Source of the DNA: Deltaproteobacteria bacterium
GTDB taxonomy: Bacteria > Desulfobacterota > B13-G15
Assembly (NCBI GenBank): GCA_003646585.1
Contig: QMLA01000087.1
Coordinates: 1 to 5,329 of the forward strand
Length of the DNA stretch: 5,329 nt
Direction: 5' to 3'
In this document: positions 1 through 5,257 of the stretch, piece after piece
How positions within the stretch are numbered: position 1 is the first letter of the stretch
How the letters are laid out: each line of letters starts with the position of its first letter
Notes under the pieces: generated by a model
Databases searched by the model: none
Told to the model about the DNA's origin: nothing
Seen by the model: only the letters and a program-made list of their open reading frames with translations
Position numbers and translations under genes: made by a program

Positions 1-234
1 GAGGAGATAAGGGTCGAGGATGACCGGCTCTTTTCGGGGAAACCCCTCAAGGAATCGGGCCTCAGGGAGGAGTTCGGGGTGATCGTTGTGGCCGTGAGGA
101 AGGCAACGGGTGAGGCCTTCTATAACCCCTCCCCCGAGATGGTCATCGAGAAAGGGGATGTGCTGATCGTGCTCGGTGAGAGGGGAGGTCTGCAGGAACT
201 GGAGAGGGCCGTGAAGTTCTCCGAAGCCCGATGA
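1..234 (+). CDS. TrkA-C (RCK_C) domain of a K+ channel/transport protein, 3' end only
   Basis: The frame is open from the first base and stops with TGA at 232-234, giving 77 residues of a protein whose start lies outside the window. Seen: a run from LFSGKPLKESGL through FGVIVVAVRK and NPSPEMVIEKGDVLIVLG to a short helical tail. This is the normal order of an RCK_C/TrkA-C domain: a 'G..L.e.glr..fgv.vvai.r' strand-helix start, an 'nP.p...i..GD.livlG' core, and a closing helix. In the family this domain follows a nucleotide-binding RCK/TrkA-N domain and gates a K+ channel or Trk/Ktr uptake system at the inner membrane by binding a ligand such as a nucleotide or ion. Whether this protein also carried a pore segment cannot be seen. 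Its stop overlaps the next start as ATGA, which suggests translational coupling. Confidence 0.8.
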   Translation, partial: EEIRVEDDRLFSGKPLKESGLREEFGVIVVAVRKATGEAFYNPSPEMVIEKGDVLIVLGERGGLQELERAVKFSEAR

Positions 235-1004
235 AGGTCCATTTTGCAATACCCTACGCGATCCTCAAGGAAAGGCTCAGGGAGGTCATCTCGCTGGGAC
301 TCTGTCCCGAGATCTATTTCGATGCCAAGGCCCTGAAGGATGCGACCCCTGAGGAACTGGATCGCTTAAAGAGGACCCTCAGGGAGGCAAAGCTCACCTG
401 CTCGATCCATGGCCCTTACATGGACCTCTCTCCGGGGGCCATGGACCCCGGGGTGAGGGACGTGACCCTGCGGAGGTTCATGGACACCTTGAGGGTGTCC
501 GAGATCCTCGAGCCCTTAAACATCGTCTTTCACCCCGGTTACATCCCAATGGTCCACAGGGAATACCTGGGGCTGTGGATGGAGAAGGCGAGGGAGCTGT
601 GGCTGCAGGTCTTCGAGGAGGCCCGCCGGATGGGGCTCAGGGTATCTCTTGAGAACGTCTTCGATGATACCCCGGAGGTCCTGCATGGGCTCCTGTCGGG
701 GATGGAGGGGGAGGTGGGCTTCTGCCTAGATCCGGCCCACCAGCTCCTTTACAGCTCGACTCCCCTGCAGGAATGGATCCGTTCCATGGGGGATTTCCTT
801 ACAGAGGTTCACATCCACAACAACCATGGCTTCGCGGACGAGCACCTTCCCCCGGATGAGGGCGTTTTGGACTTCGGTCCCATCCTGAAGGGACTTCCCG
901 GAGACAACCTCCTCTTGACCCTGGAGGTCCACCAGGAGGAGAAGGTTCTGAAAGGGTTTCGCGTCCTTCAGGGGCTTCTGGAGGAGATCGGATGGAGGAA
1001 TTGA
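231..1004 (+). CDS. Sugar phosphate isomerase/epimerase-like TIM barrel (AP endonuclease 2 family)
   Basis: This 257-residue protein has the xylose-isomerase-like TIM-barrel pattern. Candidate metal ligands lie at successive strand ends: H60 (SIHGPY), H101 (VFHPGY), E141 (SLENVF), D167 and H170 (CLDPAH), H194/H196 (EVHIHNN), D203 and H205 (DEH), and E232 (LEVH). The family comprises divalent-metal enzymes that isomerise or epimerise sugars and polyols, together with endonuclease IV. The substrate cannot be read from sequence. The protein is shorter than endonuclease IV (about 280 residues), so cytoplasmic sugar isomerase/epimerase is the default call. The ATG overlaps the previous stop by 4 bp and has no clear Shine-Dalgarno sequence, so initiation is probably coupled. 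The 3' end overlaps the next gene by 13 bp. Confidence 0.8.
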   Translation: MKVHFAIPYAILKERLREVISLGLCPEIYFDAKALKDATPEELDRLKRTLREAKLTCSIHGPYMDLSPGAMDPGVRDVTLRRFMDTLRVSEILEPLNIVFHPGYIPMVHREYLGLWMEKARELWLQVFEEARRMGLRVSLENVFDDTPEVLHGLLSGMEGEVGFCLDPAHQLLYSSTPLQEWIRSMGDFLTEVHIHNNHGFADEHLPPDEGVLDFGPILKGLPGDNLLLTLEVHQEEKVLKGFRVLQGLLEEIGWRN

Positions 1005-1402
1005 GAAAGGATGGCACGTGCTTCGTCTGCGGATCGGAAAACCCAAGGGGGCTGAAGATCCGGGTTCGGAGGTGGGAAAAGGGGGCGACATTTGAATTTG
1101 AGGCCGATGGGGTCTTCCGGGGTTGGAACAAGTACCTGCACGGAGGGGTGATAAGCCTGCTCTTTGACGAACTGCTGGGCTGGACCTCGCGCTATTTCGG
1201 CTACAAGGCCCTGACGGCCAGGCTTGAGGTCCGCTACCGCCGGCCCGTACCGGTAGGATCGAGGCTCACCTTCCGGGGGGAACTGGAGGGGGAAAGGAAG
1301 GGAGTCCTCTTCATCAGGACCCTCGCCCTCTTTGAGGACGGCACGGTTGCCGCCGAGGGCAAGGGCACGATGATGGTGGTGGGCAGGGAAGACTCCCCCT
1401 AA
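992..1402 (+). CDS. PaaI-family hotdog-fold thioesterase
   Basis: The 136-residue product has the usual length of a single hotdog domain. It opens with CFVCG at residues 10-14 followed by NPRGLKI, a typical start for PaaI/YbgC-like members that begin 'CF.CG..NP.GL'. The central helix reads YLHGGVISLLFDELLGW: H50-G51-G52 and D59-E60 match the HGG...DE active-site helix. RLEVRYRRPVPVG (77-89) is the conserved following strand. The family hydrolyses acyl-CoA (or acyl-ACP) thioesters in the cytoplasm; the acyl group here is unknown. GAGGAG at 981-986 lies 5 nt before the ATG and fixes this start, although it overlaps the isomerase end by 13 bp. The TAA stop overlaps the dodecin stop on the opposite strand (shared bases 1399-1402), leaving no room for an intrinsic terminator between them. 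Confidence 0.88.
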   Translation: MEELRKDGTCFVCGSENPRGLKIRVRRWEKGATFEFEADGVFRGWNKYLHGGVISLLFDELLGWTSRYFGYKALTARLEVRYRRPVPVGSRLTFRGELEGERKGVLFIRTLALFEDGTVAAEGKGTMMVVGREDSP

Positions 1403-1611
1403 TCCTCCAGGACGAAGATGACCTCCATCTTGACCCGATATTCGGCGATCTTGTCGTCCTTGACGGCTACCCGCAGCTCCTGGATCCTCAAGCCCGTTAT
1501 GCCCCTCAGCGTCTTTATAGCCCTTTTGAAGCCCACCTGAATGGCATCCTCAAAGCTCTTGGGGGATCCAGCTATAATATGGGTCACCCTTGCAACCCTT
1601 CCCTCTGACAT
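1399..1611 (-). CDS. Dodecin family protein, probably non-flavin type
   Basis: This is a 70-residue protein with the full dodecin pattern: a first strand RVARVTHIIAGSPKSFEDAI, a helix AIQVGFKRAIKTLR, then two long strands IQELRVAVKDDKIAEYRVKMEVIFVLED. Dodecins form hollow dodecamers of beta-alpha-beta-beta subunits; classic members store flavins. Here the position of the flavin-stacking Trp (as in 'L.W.EV.E') is Gly40, and the Gln of the 'YQV' strand is Arg59 in EYRV. This resembles, from memory, the Mycobacterium SecE2/calcium-dodecin branch rather than flavin dodecins. The start is supported by AGGAGGT (1618-1624) about 7 nt upstream and by a promoter at 1640-1667. The gene appears monocistronic and converges on the thioesterase gene with overlapping stops. 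Confidence 0.9.
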   Translation of the reverse strand: MSEGRVARVTHIIAGSPKSFEDAIQVGFKRAIKTLRGITGLRIQELRVAVKDDKIAEYRVKMEVIFVLED

Positions 1612-1639
1612 GGCGATACCTCCTGAGGGTTTTGCATCA

Positions 1640-1667
1640 ACTATAACCGAGGGATGGATATTGTCAA
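1640..1667 (-). promoter_or_regulatory. Sigma70-type promoter for the dodecin gene
   Basis: On the minus strand a perfect -35 hexamer TTGACA (1662-1667) is followed after 16 bp by TATAGT (1640-1645), a 5-of-6 match to the -10 consensus. Transcription would start near 1633, giving a leader of about 20 nt that contains the AGGAGGT ribosome site. The -35 box directly abuts the Shine-Dalgarno region of the divergent MFS gene. The call rests on consensus matching only. Confidence 0.65.
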
Positions 1668-1674
1668 AAGGAGG
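1668..1674 (+). promoter_or_regulatory. Strong Shine-Dalgarno for the MFS gene
   Basis: AAGGAGG at 1668-1674 sits 5 nt before the ATG at 1680, which fixes that start. It is immediately next to the -35 hexamer of the divergent dodecin promoter (1662-1667). Confidence 0.75.
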
Positions 1675-1679
1675 TAAAT

Positions 1680-2279
1680 ATGAGAAGCGTCCTTTTGGTC
1701 TGTATAGCCATCTTTCCCCTTCTGGTCTGCTCGGGGATCGTCTACACCGTCCTCTCCCTTTACATGGCCGAGCTCGGCACCACCAAAAGCCAGATCGGGC
1801 TCCTTTACACCTTCGGTGCCCTGGCGGGGGCCATAACCTCTCCCCTTTTGGGGAGACTCGGAGACAAGTGGGGAAGGAAACCCCTGCTTTTGGCCTCCAT
1901 GGCCCTGTTCTCGACGGTCTTTGCGGGATTCGCCCTGGCGAGGAATCCGAAGGACCTGCTCTTCATCATGTTGCTTGAGGGATCGGCATGGGGAGCCCTT
2001 GGGACCTCGGCCAACGCCCTGATAGCTGACCTCGTGCCTCCGGAAAAGAGGGGAACGGCCCTTGGGGTTTACAATACGGCGTGGAACCTGGGGTGGATCA
2101 TCGGGCCGGTGACAGGAGGGGTGCTCTCGGATTGCCTGGGGTTCAGGAAGACCTTCCTCCTTTCCTCCCTCTTCATCCTCGTGGGGTTCAGCCTCGGTTT
2201 GGCCCTCCTCCCCTCAAAAGCCGAAGTTTCCCAAGCTGGGTCAGGTGATGGGCCCGGCGGATCGGCTCCGGAAGCCTGA
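1680..2279 (+). CDS. MFS transporter, N-terminal six-helix half only (truncated)
   Basis: The 199-residue product shows six hydrophobic segments at about 3-28, 38-57, 69-87, 93-113, 127-149 and 157-177. The MFS motif A GRLGDKWGRKP (58-68) lies between helices 2 and 3. A loop PPEKRG (120-125) and a motif C-like helix 5 GWIIGPVTGGVLSD (138-151) follow. Full MFS transporters have 12 helices and about 400 residues, and no second half is found downstream in any plus frame. After L177 the frame becomes a low-complexity tail rich in Gly, Ser and Pro. That tail is antisense to the 3' end of nfi, with 92 bp of overlap. The gene therefore looks broken by a deletion or rearrangement, although the start, ribosome site and helices are intact. 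Substrate cannot be assigned. A functional half-transporter acting as a dimer is possible but unlikely. Confidence 0.75.
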   Translation: MRSVLLVCIAIFPLLVCSGIVYTVLSLYMAELGTTKSQIGLLYTFGALAGAITSPLLGRLGDKWGRKPLLLASMALFSTVFAGFALARNPKDLLFIMLLEGSAWGALGTSANALIADLVPPEKRGTALGVYNTAWNLGWIIGPVTGGVLSDCLGFRKTFLLSSLFILVGFSLGLALLPSKAEVSQAGSGDGPGGSAPEA

Positions 2280-2874
2280 AGCCCTTGGTGGCACCCATCA
2301 CCATCCTTATACTTCCCTCAAGGTCAATGCCATGACCCGGGGAGATGCAAATCGGCTTGACCCCCTCCCTGGTCCTAAGGAGGGCCCCCACAAGCTTCCC
2401 CCTGTAATACAGGGGGGAGAAGGCACCCCTTTGGGGCCCGGGATCCCGGGCTTCCCCAACCAGGACCTTCTTGGCGCAACCTATGGTCCTTATCCCCAGG
2501 ACCACCCCGAGGTGGCTCGCAAGGCCCAGCCCCCTCGGATGGGCGATACCCTGGCCATCGACAAAGAGGATATCGGGGAGACATCCCAGGGAATCGAAGG
2601 CCTTCCGAAGGAGGGGAACTTCCCTGAAGGAAAGAAAGCCCGGAATGTATGGGAACCTGACCCTGTCGACGATGACCCTGTCTTCCAGGGGTTCGAGCTC
2701 AGGCCAGCTCATCACACAGATGGCCGCTATCCCGAATTCTCCCGCATAACCCACATCCGCACCCCCTACTCTCTTGGGATCCTTGGACAGGGGTTCTATC
2801 CTCACCTCTTTGGCGAGCTGCTCCTGGAAAGACCTGTAGGGATGTAGGTCAAGGGATTTCCCGAAGCCTTCCAT
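2188..2874 (-). CDS. nfi: Endonuclease V (deoxyinosine 3'-endonuclease)
   Basis: At 228 residues it has the usual size. The catalytic set is visible by comparison with Thermotoga maritima EndoV: D40 in GGADVGYAG (D43), E85 in the PYIPGFLSFRE motif (E89), D106 in FVDGQGIAHPRG (D110), K135 in GCAKKVL (K139), and H209 in IRRAHHL (H214). SPGHGID (178-184) is also conserved. The enzyme nicks DNA at the second phosphodiester bond 3' of deoxyinosine, starting repair of deaminated adenine; some members also cut inosine-containing RNA. It is the last gene of a minus-strand operon and overlaps the upstream lipoprotein gene by 26 bp. A modest AAGG lies 6 nt before the ATG. The last 12-15 residues (LGKLRLLRGGGPNRG) look non-homologous and are antisense to MFS helix 6, so the native C terminus may have been altered. 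Confidence 0.92.
   Translation of the reverse strand: MEGFGKSLDLHPYRSFQEQLAKEVRIEPLSKDPKRVGGADVGYAGEFGIAAICVMSWPELEPLEDRVIVDRVRFPYIPGFLSFREVPLLRKAFDSLGCLPDILFVDGQGIAHPRGLGLASHLGVVLGIRTIGCAKKVLVGEARDPGPQRGAFSPLYYRGKLVGALLRTREGVKPICISPGHGIDLEGSIRMVMGATKGFRLPEPIRRAHHLTQLGKLRLLRGGGPNRG
2436..2451. repeat. Perfect 16-bp palindrome inside nfi
   Basis: GCCCGGGATCCCGGGC is its own reverse complement. A few further pairs could form outside it (GGG on the left with CCC on the right across a small TT bulge). It encodes part of EARDPGPQ in endonuclease V. A second near-palindrome, CCCCCTGTA-A-TACAGGGGG, lies 20 bp away at 2398-2416 over codons for PLYYRG. Both are explained by coding, but they could fold strongly in mRNA. 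Confidence 0.6.
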
Positions 2875-4498
2875 CGGCTACCTTGAGGAGGAAGGGAGAA
2901 GGGGGAGTTTTGCCTCCGAGGATTGAGAGCATCGCCCGAAAGCCCATGAAGGCAAAGGGGTCCGGATCGCGTCCGTAGGCCTCCCTGAAATCGCGCACAA
3001 AGGATCTCACCTCCGCCCTCTGGCTGCCCTTGAAAAAGGGACAGCTTATCACCGCCCCCTCGAGATACCTCCCGCACAGGGAGAGGAGCCTCTCGGGATC
3101 CGAAACCTTTAGTCCCAAAAGGCCGACCTCGAGGTCCAAGTAGGCCAGCTGTGATGCCACAAGGCAGAGGACCTCCTCGTCTTCTGTAACCAGGAGGGCC
3201 TCAGGTAAGGCCTCCGCTTCCTTGAGATCGGAAAGGACCGGGCCGAAGTCCACCGTGCCCTTTCTGTAAGCCCTGAGGAGGGAAACCTCCAAGCCCCTCT
3301 CCTTCGCCAACTCCTGGACCATCAGGGCCATTGCCCGTCCCTGAGGGGTCGAGGGATAAAGGACGCCGATTTTGGCCATACCCTCGCGCCTGGCCTCCTC
3401 CAGGAGGGCCCCCATCTCCCTTTCGGCCTCCCTCCACCCCGAAAGGACCTCGTGCCTGCCCTCTCCCATCTGCACCGTTCTTGCTCCCTCCGGGGAAAGG
3501 GGGCCTATAATCGCATCCACCCCCTCCATATTCCCCAGCCCCTCAAGGACTCCTTGGGCGGTGCCATCGGTGTCCCTTATGAGGAACCTGACCTTGGTCA
3601 TGCGCCTTGGCCCGAAGATGCCTGCAGCAAGGAAGGCACCCCTCATCACCGAACGGCCTTGTCGGCCATATCTTCCCGAAAGGGGCAGAAGGAGCCCTAC
3701 CTTCACTTCCTCCCCTTTGCGTTCCACAAGCTCAAGCCACACCTCCTCCAGCAATCCCCCGAATCCCTTTCCCTCGGCCTCCTCCTGCACCTCCTGGAGG
3801 ATCTCCTCTGCCTCCTTTAGCCTGCCCCAGCGGATCTGCTCACGAGCAAGGACGAGGCTCGCATAGATCCCAAAGTCCTCCTCCCCCCACTGCCTCATAA
3901 CCTCCTTCAGTTCCTCCGGCCCAAGGGTGGCTATGAGCCCGAGGGCCTCATCCCTCGCTTTCCCCTGACCCTTCTGCATCAGGAGATCGTAATAACGGAG
4001 GGCCTTAAAGGGGTCCCTCTGCCGCAGTTGCCGTGAGAGGAACCACAGGACCTCGAGCTTCTCCTGGAGGGGAAGGCCCTCCATGAGGAGCTTTTGGGAA
4101 AGCTCGAGGGCCTCCTCGGTCTTCCCCATTTCCCTCAGGGACCTCACCAGATAAAGGAGGGCATCCTTGCGGTGGACGGACCGGGGATAACGCTTGAGGA
4201 ATTCCTCAAGCCTCCGGGCAGCCTCCCGGAAATGCCCGAGCTTGAAATGGGCCAAGGCGAGCACATAGAGGCCTTCCTCCATCTGGGGAATCTCAGGCCT
4301 TTTGAGCCTCAGGGACTCGAGTCCCCTGATGGCCTCCTGTAGTCTCCCCTCCCGATAGGCCTGAAGGCACTGCTGGAGCCTTTGTCCCGGTTCTTCCCTC
4401 GGTCGCGGGACCTCCACAGGCCTTCTGGGCGGAGCGCAGGAAAGGATCGCTAAGAACAAGAGGACAAGGGTCCCCCTAAGTCCCCTCCTCCAGGACAT
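2849..4498 (-). CDS. LpoA-like outer-membrane lipoprotein: TPR repeats plus periplasmic-binding-protein fold
   Basis: Starting at the ATG at 4496-4498 gives 549 residues. This start places WRRGLRG and a hydrophobic core directly before the lipobox ILSC, with lipidated Cys21. An ATG 11 codons upstream (4531) is open but puts an extra 11 residues before the signal peptide. After a Pro/Arg-rich linker come helical TPR-type repeats from about 38 to 250, the clearest being LALAHFKLGHFREAARRLEEF with RYP after it. A type I periplasmic-binding domain (Peripla_BP_6) starts at VKVGLLLPLSGRYG (266-279) and continues through DAIIGPLSPEGA and IGVLYPSTPQG to the end. LpoA, which activates penicillin-binding protein 1A from the outer membrane, has this same architecture, so a cell-wall synthesis role is plausible but unproven. 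It overlaps hpt by 23 bp and nfi by 26 bp. The binding fold seems shortened after GPLS. Confidence 0.8.
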   Translation of the reverse strand: MSWRRGLRGTLVLLFLAILSCAPPRRPVEVPRPREEPGQRLQQCLQAYREGRLQEAIRGLESLRLKRPEIPQMEEGLYVLALAHFKLGHFREAARRLEEFLKRYPRSVHRKDALLYLVRSLREMGKTEEALELSQKLLMEGLPLQEKLEVLWFLSRQLRQRDPFKALRYYDLLMQKGQGKARDEALGLIATLGPEELKEVMRQWGEEDFGIYASLVLAREQIRWGRLKEAEEILQEVQEEAEGKGFGGLLEEVWLELVERKGEEVKVGLLLPLSGRYGRQGRSVMRGAFLAAGIFGPRRMTKVRFLIRDTDGTAQGVLEGLGNMEGVDAIIGPLSPEGARTVQMGEGRHEVLSGWREAEREMGALLEEARREGMAKIGVLYPSTPQGRAMALMVQELAKERGLEVSLLRAYRKGTVDFGPVLSDLKEAEALPEALLVTEDEEVLCLVASQLAYLDLEVGLLGLKVSDPERLLSLCGRYLEGAVISCPFFKGSQRAEVRSFVRDFREAYGRDPDPFAFMGFRAMLSILGGKTPPSPFLLKVADGRLREIP

Positions 4499-5003
4499 AT
4501 ATCTCGGGGAGTTCCCTGTAACGTTCGGCATAATCTATCCCATAACCGACTATAAACCCCTCCTCTATCTCAAACCCCACATAGTCCACCCGGACCTCGA
4601 CCTCGCGCCGGGCCCTTTTGTCCACCAGGGCACAGACCCTGAGGCTGGAAGGCCCCTGAGCCCTGAGCTCCTCCAGGAGGAACTTGAGGCTCAACCCGGT
4701 ATCCACGATATCCTCCACCACTATGACATCCCTACCCCGGATATCGCTCTCCAATTCCTTGGTCATCCTCACCACCCCCGAGGTCTCTGTGCGGCAGCCG
4801 TAGCTCGATAACCTCACAAAGTCCACCTCCACGGGGATGGAGAGGTGCCTCAGGAGATCCGCCAGAAACATGAAGGCCCCCTTGAGGACCCCTATCAACA
4901 GGGGGCATCTCCCCCGGTAATCGGAGGATATCTCCGCCCCCAACCTCCTGACAGCCTCCTCGATCTGGTCCCGCGAGAAGAGAAGCTTCAGTCCCTCTGG
5001 CAT
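4476..5003 (-). CDS. hpt: Hypoxanthine phosphoribosyltransferase
   Basis: A 175-residue type I phosphoribosyltransferase of normal Hpt length. It converts hypoxanthine (often also guanine) plus PRPP to IMP/GMP in cytoplasmic purine salvage. Counting from the TTG described below, the visible signatures are LKGA with K43-G44 (PPi loop), SSYG (68-71, flexible catalytic loop), the PRPP motif VIVVEDIVDTGLS (95-107) with E99/D100 and general-base D103, DK (130-131), and EGFIVGYGID (150-159), which stacks on and recognises the purine. The upstream MBL gene ends within TTGAGGATG. TTG at 5007-5009 overlaps its TGA stop, and ATG at 5001-5003 follows two bases later. ATG is preferred. Neither has a well-spaced Shine-Dalgarno sequence, so translation is probably coupled to the MBL gene. 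The 3' end overlaps the lipoprotein gene. Confidence 0.93.
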   Translation of the reverse strand: MPEGLKLLFSRDQIEEAVRRLGAEISSDYRGRCPLLIGVLKGAFMFLADLLRHLSIPVEVDFVRLSSYGCRTETSGVVRMTKELESDIRGRDVIVVEDIVDTGLSLKFLLEELRAQGPSSLRVCALVDKRARREVEVRVDYVGFEIEEGFIVGYGIDYAERYRELPEIYVLEEGT

Positions 5004-5005
5004 CC

Positions 5006-5257
5006 TCAAAGGGCGGGCTCAAGGACCACGATCTCGGTCCCGCTGACTTCGAAGTCCTCGGGGCCGAAGCTGATACTGCTTGAACCAACCTTCCTCACCC
5101 GTTCCTTTCCCTTCAGGAACTCCTCGACCCCGGCGATGGGAAAGTTGCATTTGGGGGTCTTGTAATGCATGGGTATGACCTTCTTGGGCCTGAGCTGTTG
5201 CACGATCCGGGAAGCCTCCTGCGCATCGATGGTGAAGTAACCGCCCACTGGGAGGAG
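5006..5257 (-). CDS. MBL-fold metallohydrolase (UlaG/COG2220-like), C-terminal part
   Basis: About 83 residues of reliable coding sequence end with TGA at 5006-5008. LLPVGGYFTIDAQEA followed by RPKKVIPMHYKT is the standard C-terminal signature of UlaG-like metallo-beta-lactamase-fold hydrolases ('pPvGG.fTm...eA', 'viPmHy.t'); the His of PMHY is a usual metal ligand. The HxHxDH motif expected nearer the N terminus lies outside the window. The frame stays open to 5329 with an ATG at 5312-5314, but everything upstream of about 5257 is an inverted copy of the gene's own sequence and makes no family sense, so that ATG should not be taken as the start. It is the most upstream visible gene of the minus-strand operon and abuts hpt. 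Substrate unknown. Confidence 0.75.
   Translation of the reverse strand, partial: LLPVGGYFTIDAQEASRIVQQLRPKKVIPMHYKTPKCNFPIAGVEEFLKGKERVRKVGSSSISFGPEDFEVSGTEIVVLEPAL

Larger units (their letters stand above)
1612..1679. other. Divergent intergenic region between dodecin and MFS genes
   Basis: This is the only true intergenic gap in the window. It carries both ribosome binding sites and the dodecin promoter. In the MFS direction TATAAC (1642-1647) could serve as a -10 box, but no convincing -35 lies at the right distance, so the MFS promoter is unclear. No operator-like inverted repeat stands out. Confidence 0.6.

Noticed and set aside
1234..1256. Small inverted repeat CTACCG...CGGTAG in the thioesterase gene
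   Set aside because: Six-base arms inside conserved RYRRPVPVG coding; expected by chance in GC-rich sequence.
1380..1420. Bidirectional terminator between thioesterase and dodecin
   Set aside because: The stop codons overlap, and no GC-rich stem with a T-run is visible on either strand.
2245..2847. Long plus-strand open frame opposite nfi
   Set aside because: It is antisense to a gene with all endonuclease V catalytic residues and has no domain pattern of its own. It also does not encode a missing MFS second half.
3372..3900. Overlapping plus-strand open frames within the lipoprotein gene
   Set aside because: Low-complexity Ser/Pro/Arg-rich translations caused by GC-rich antisense of a real gene; no ribosome sites or recognisable motifs.
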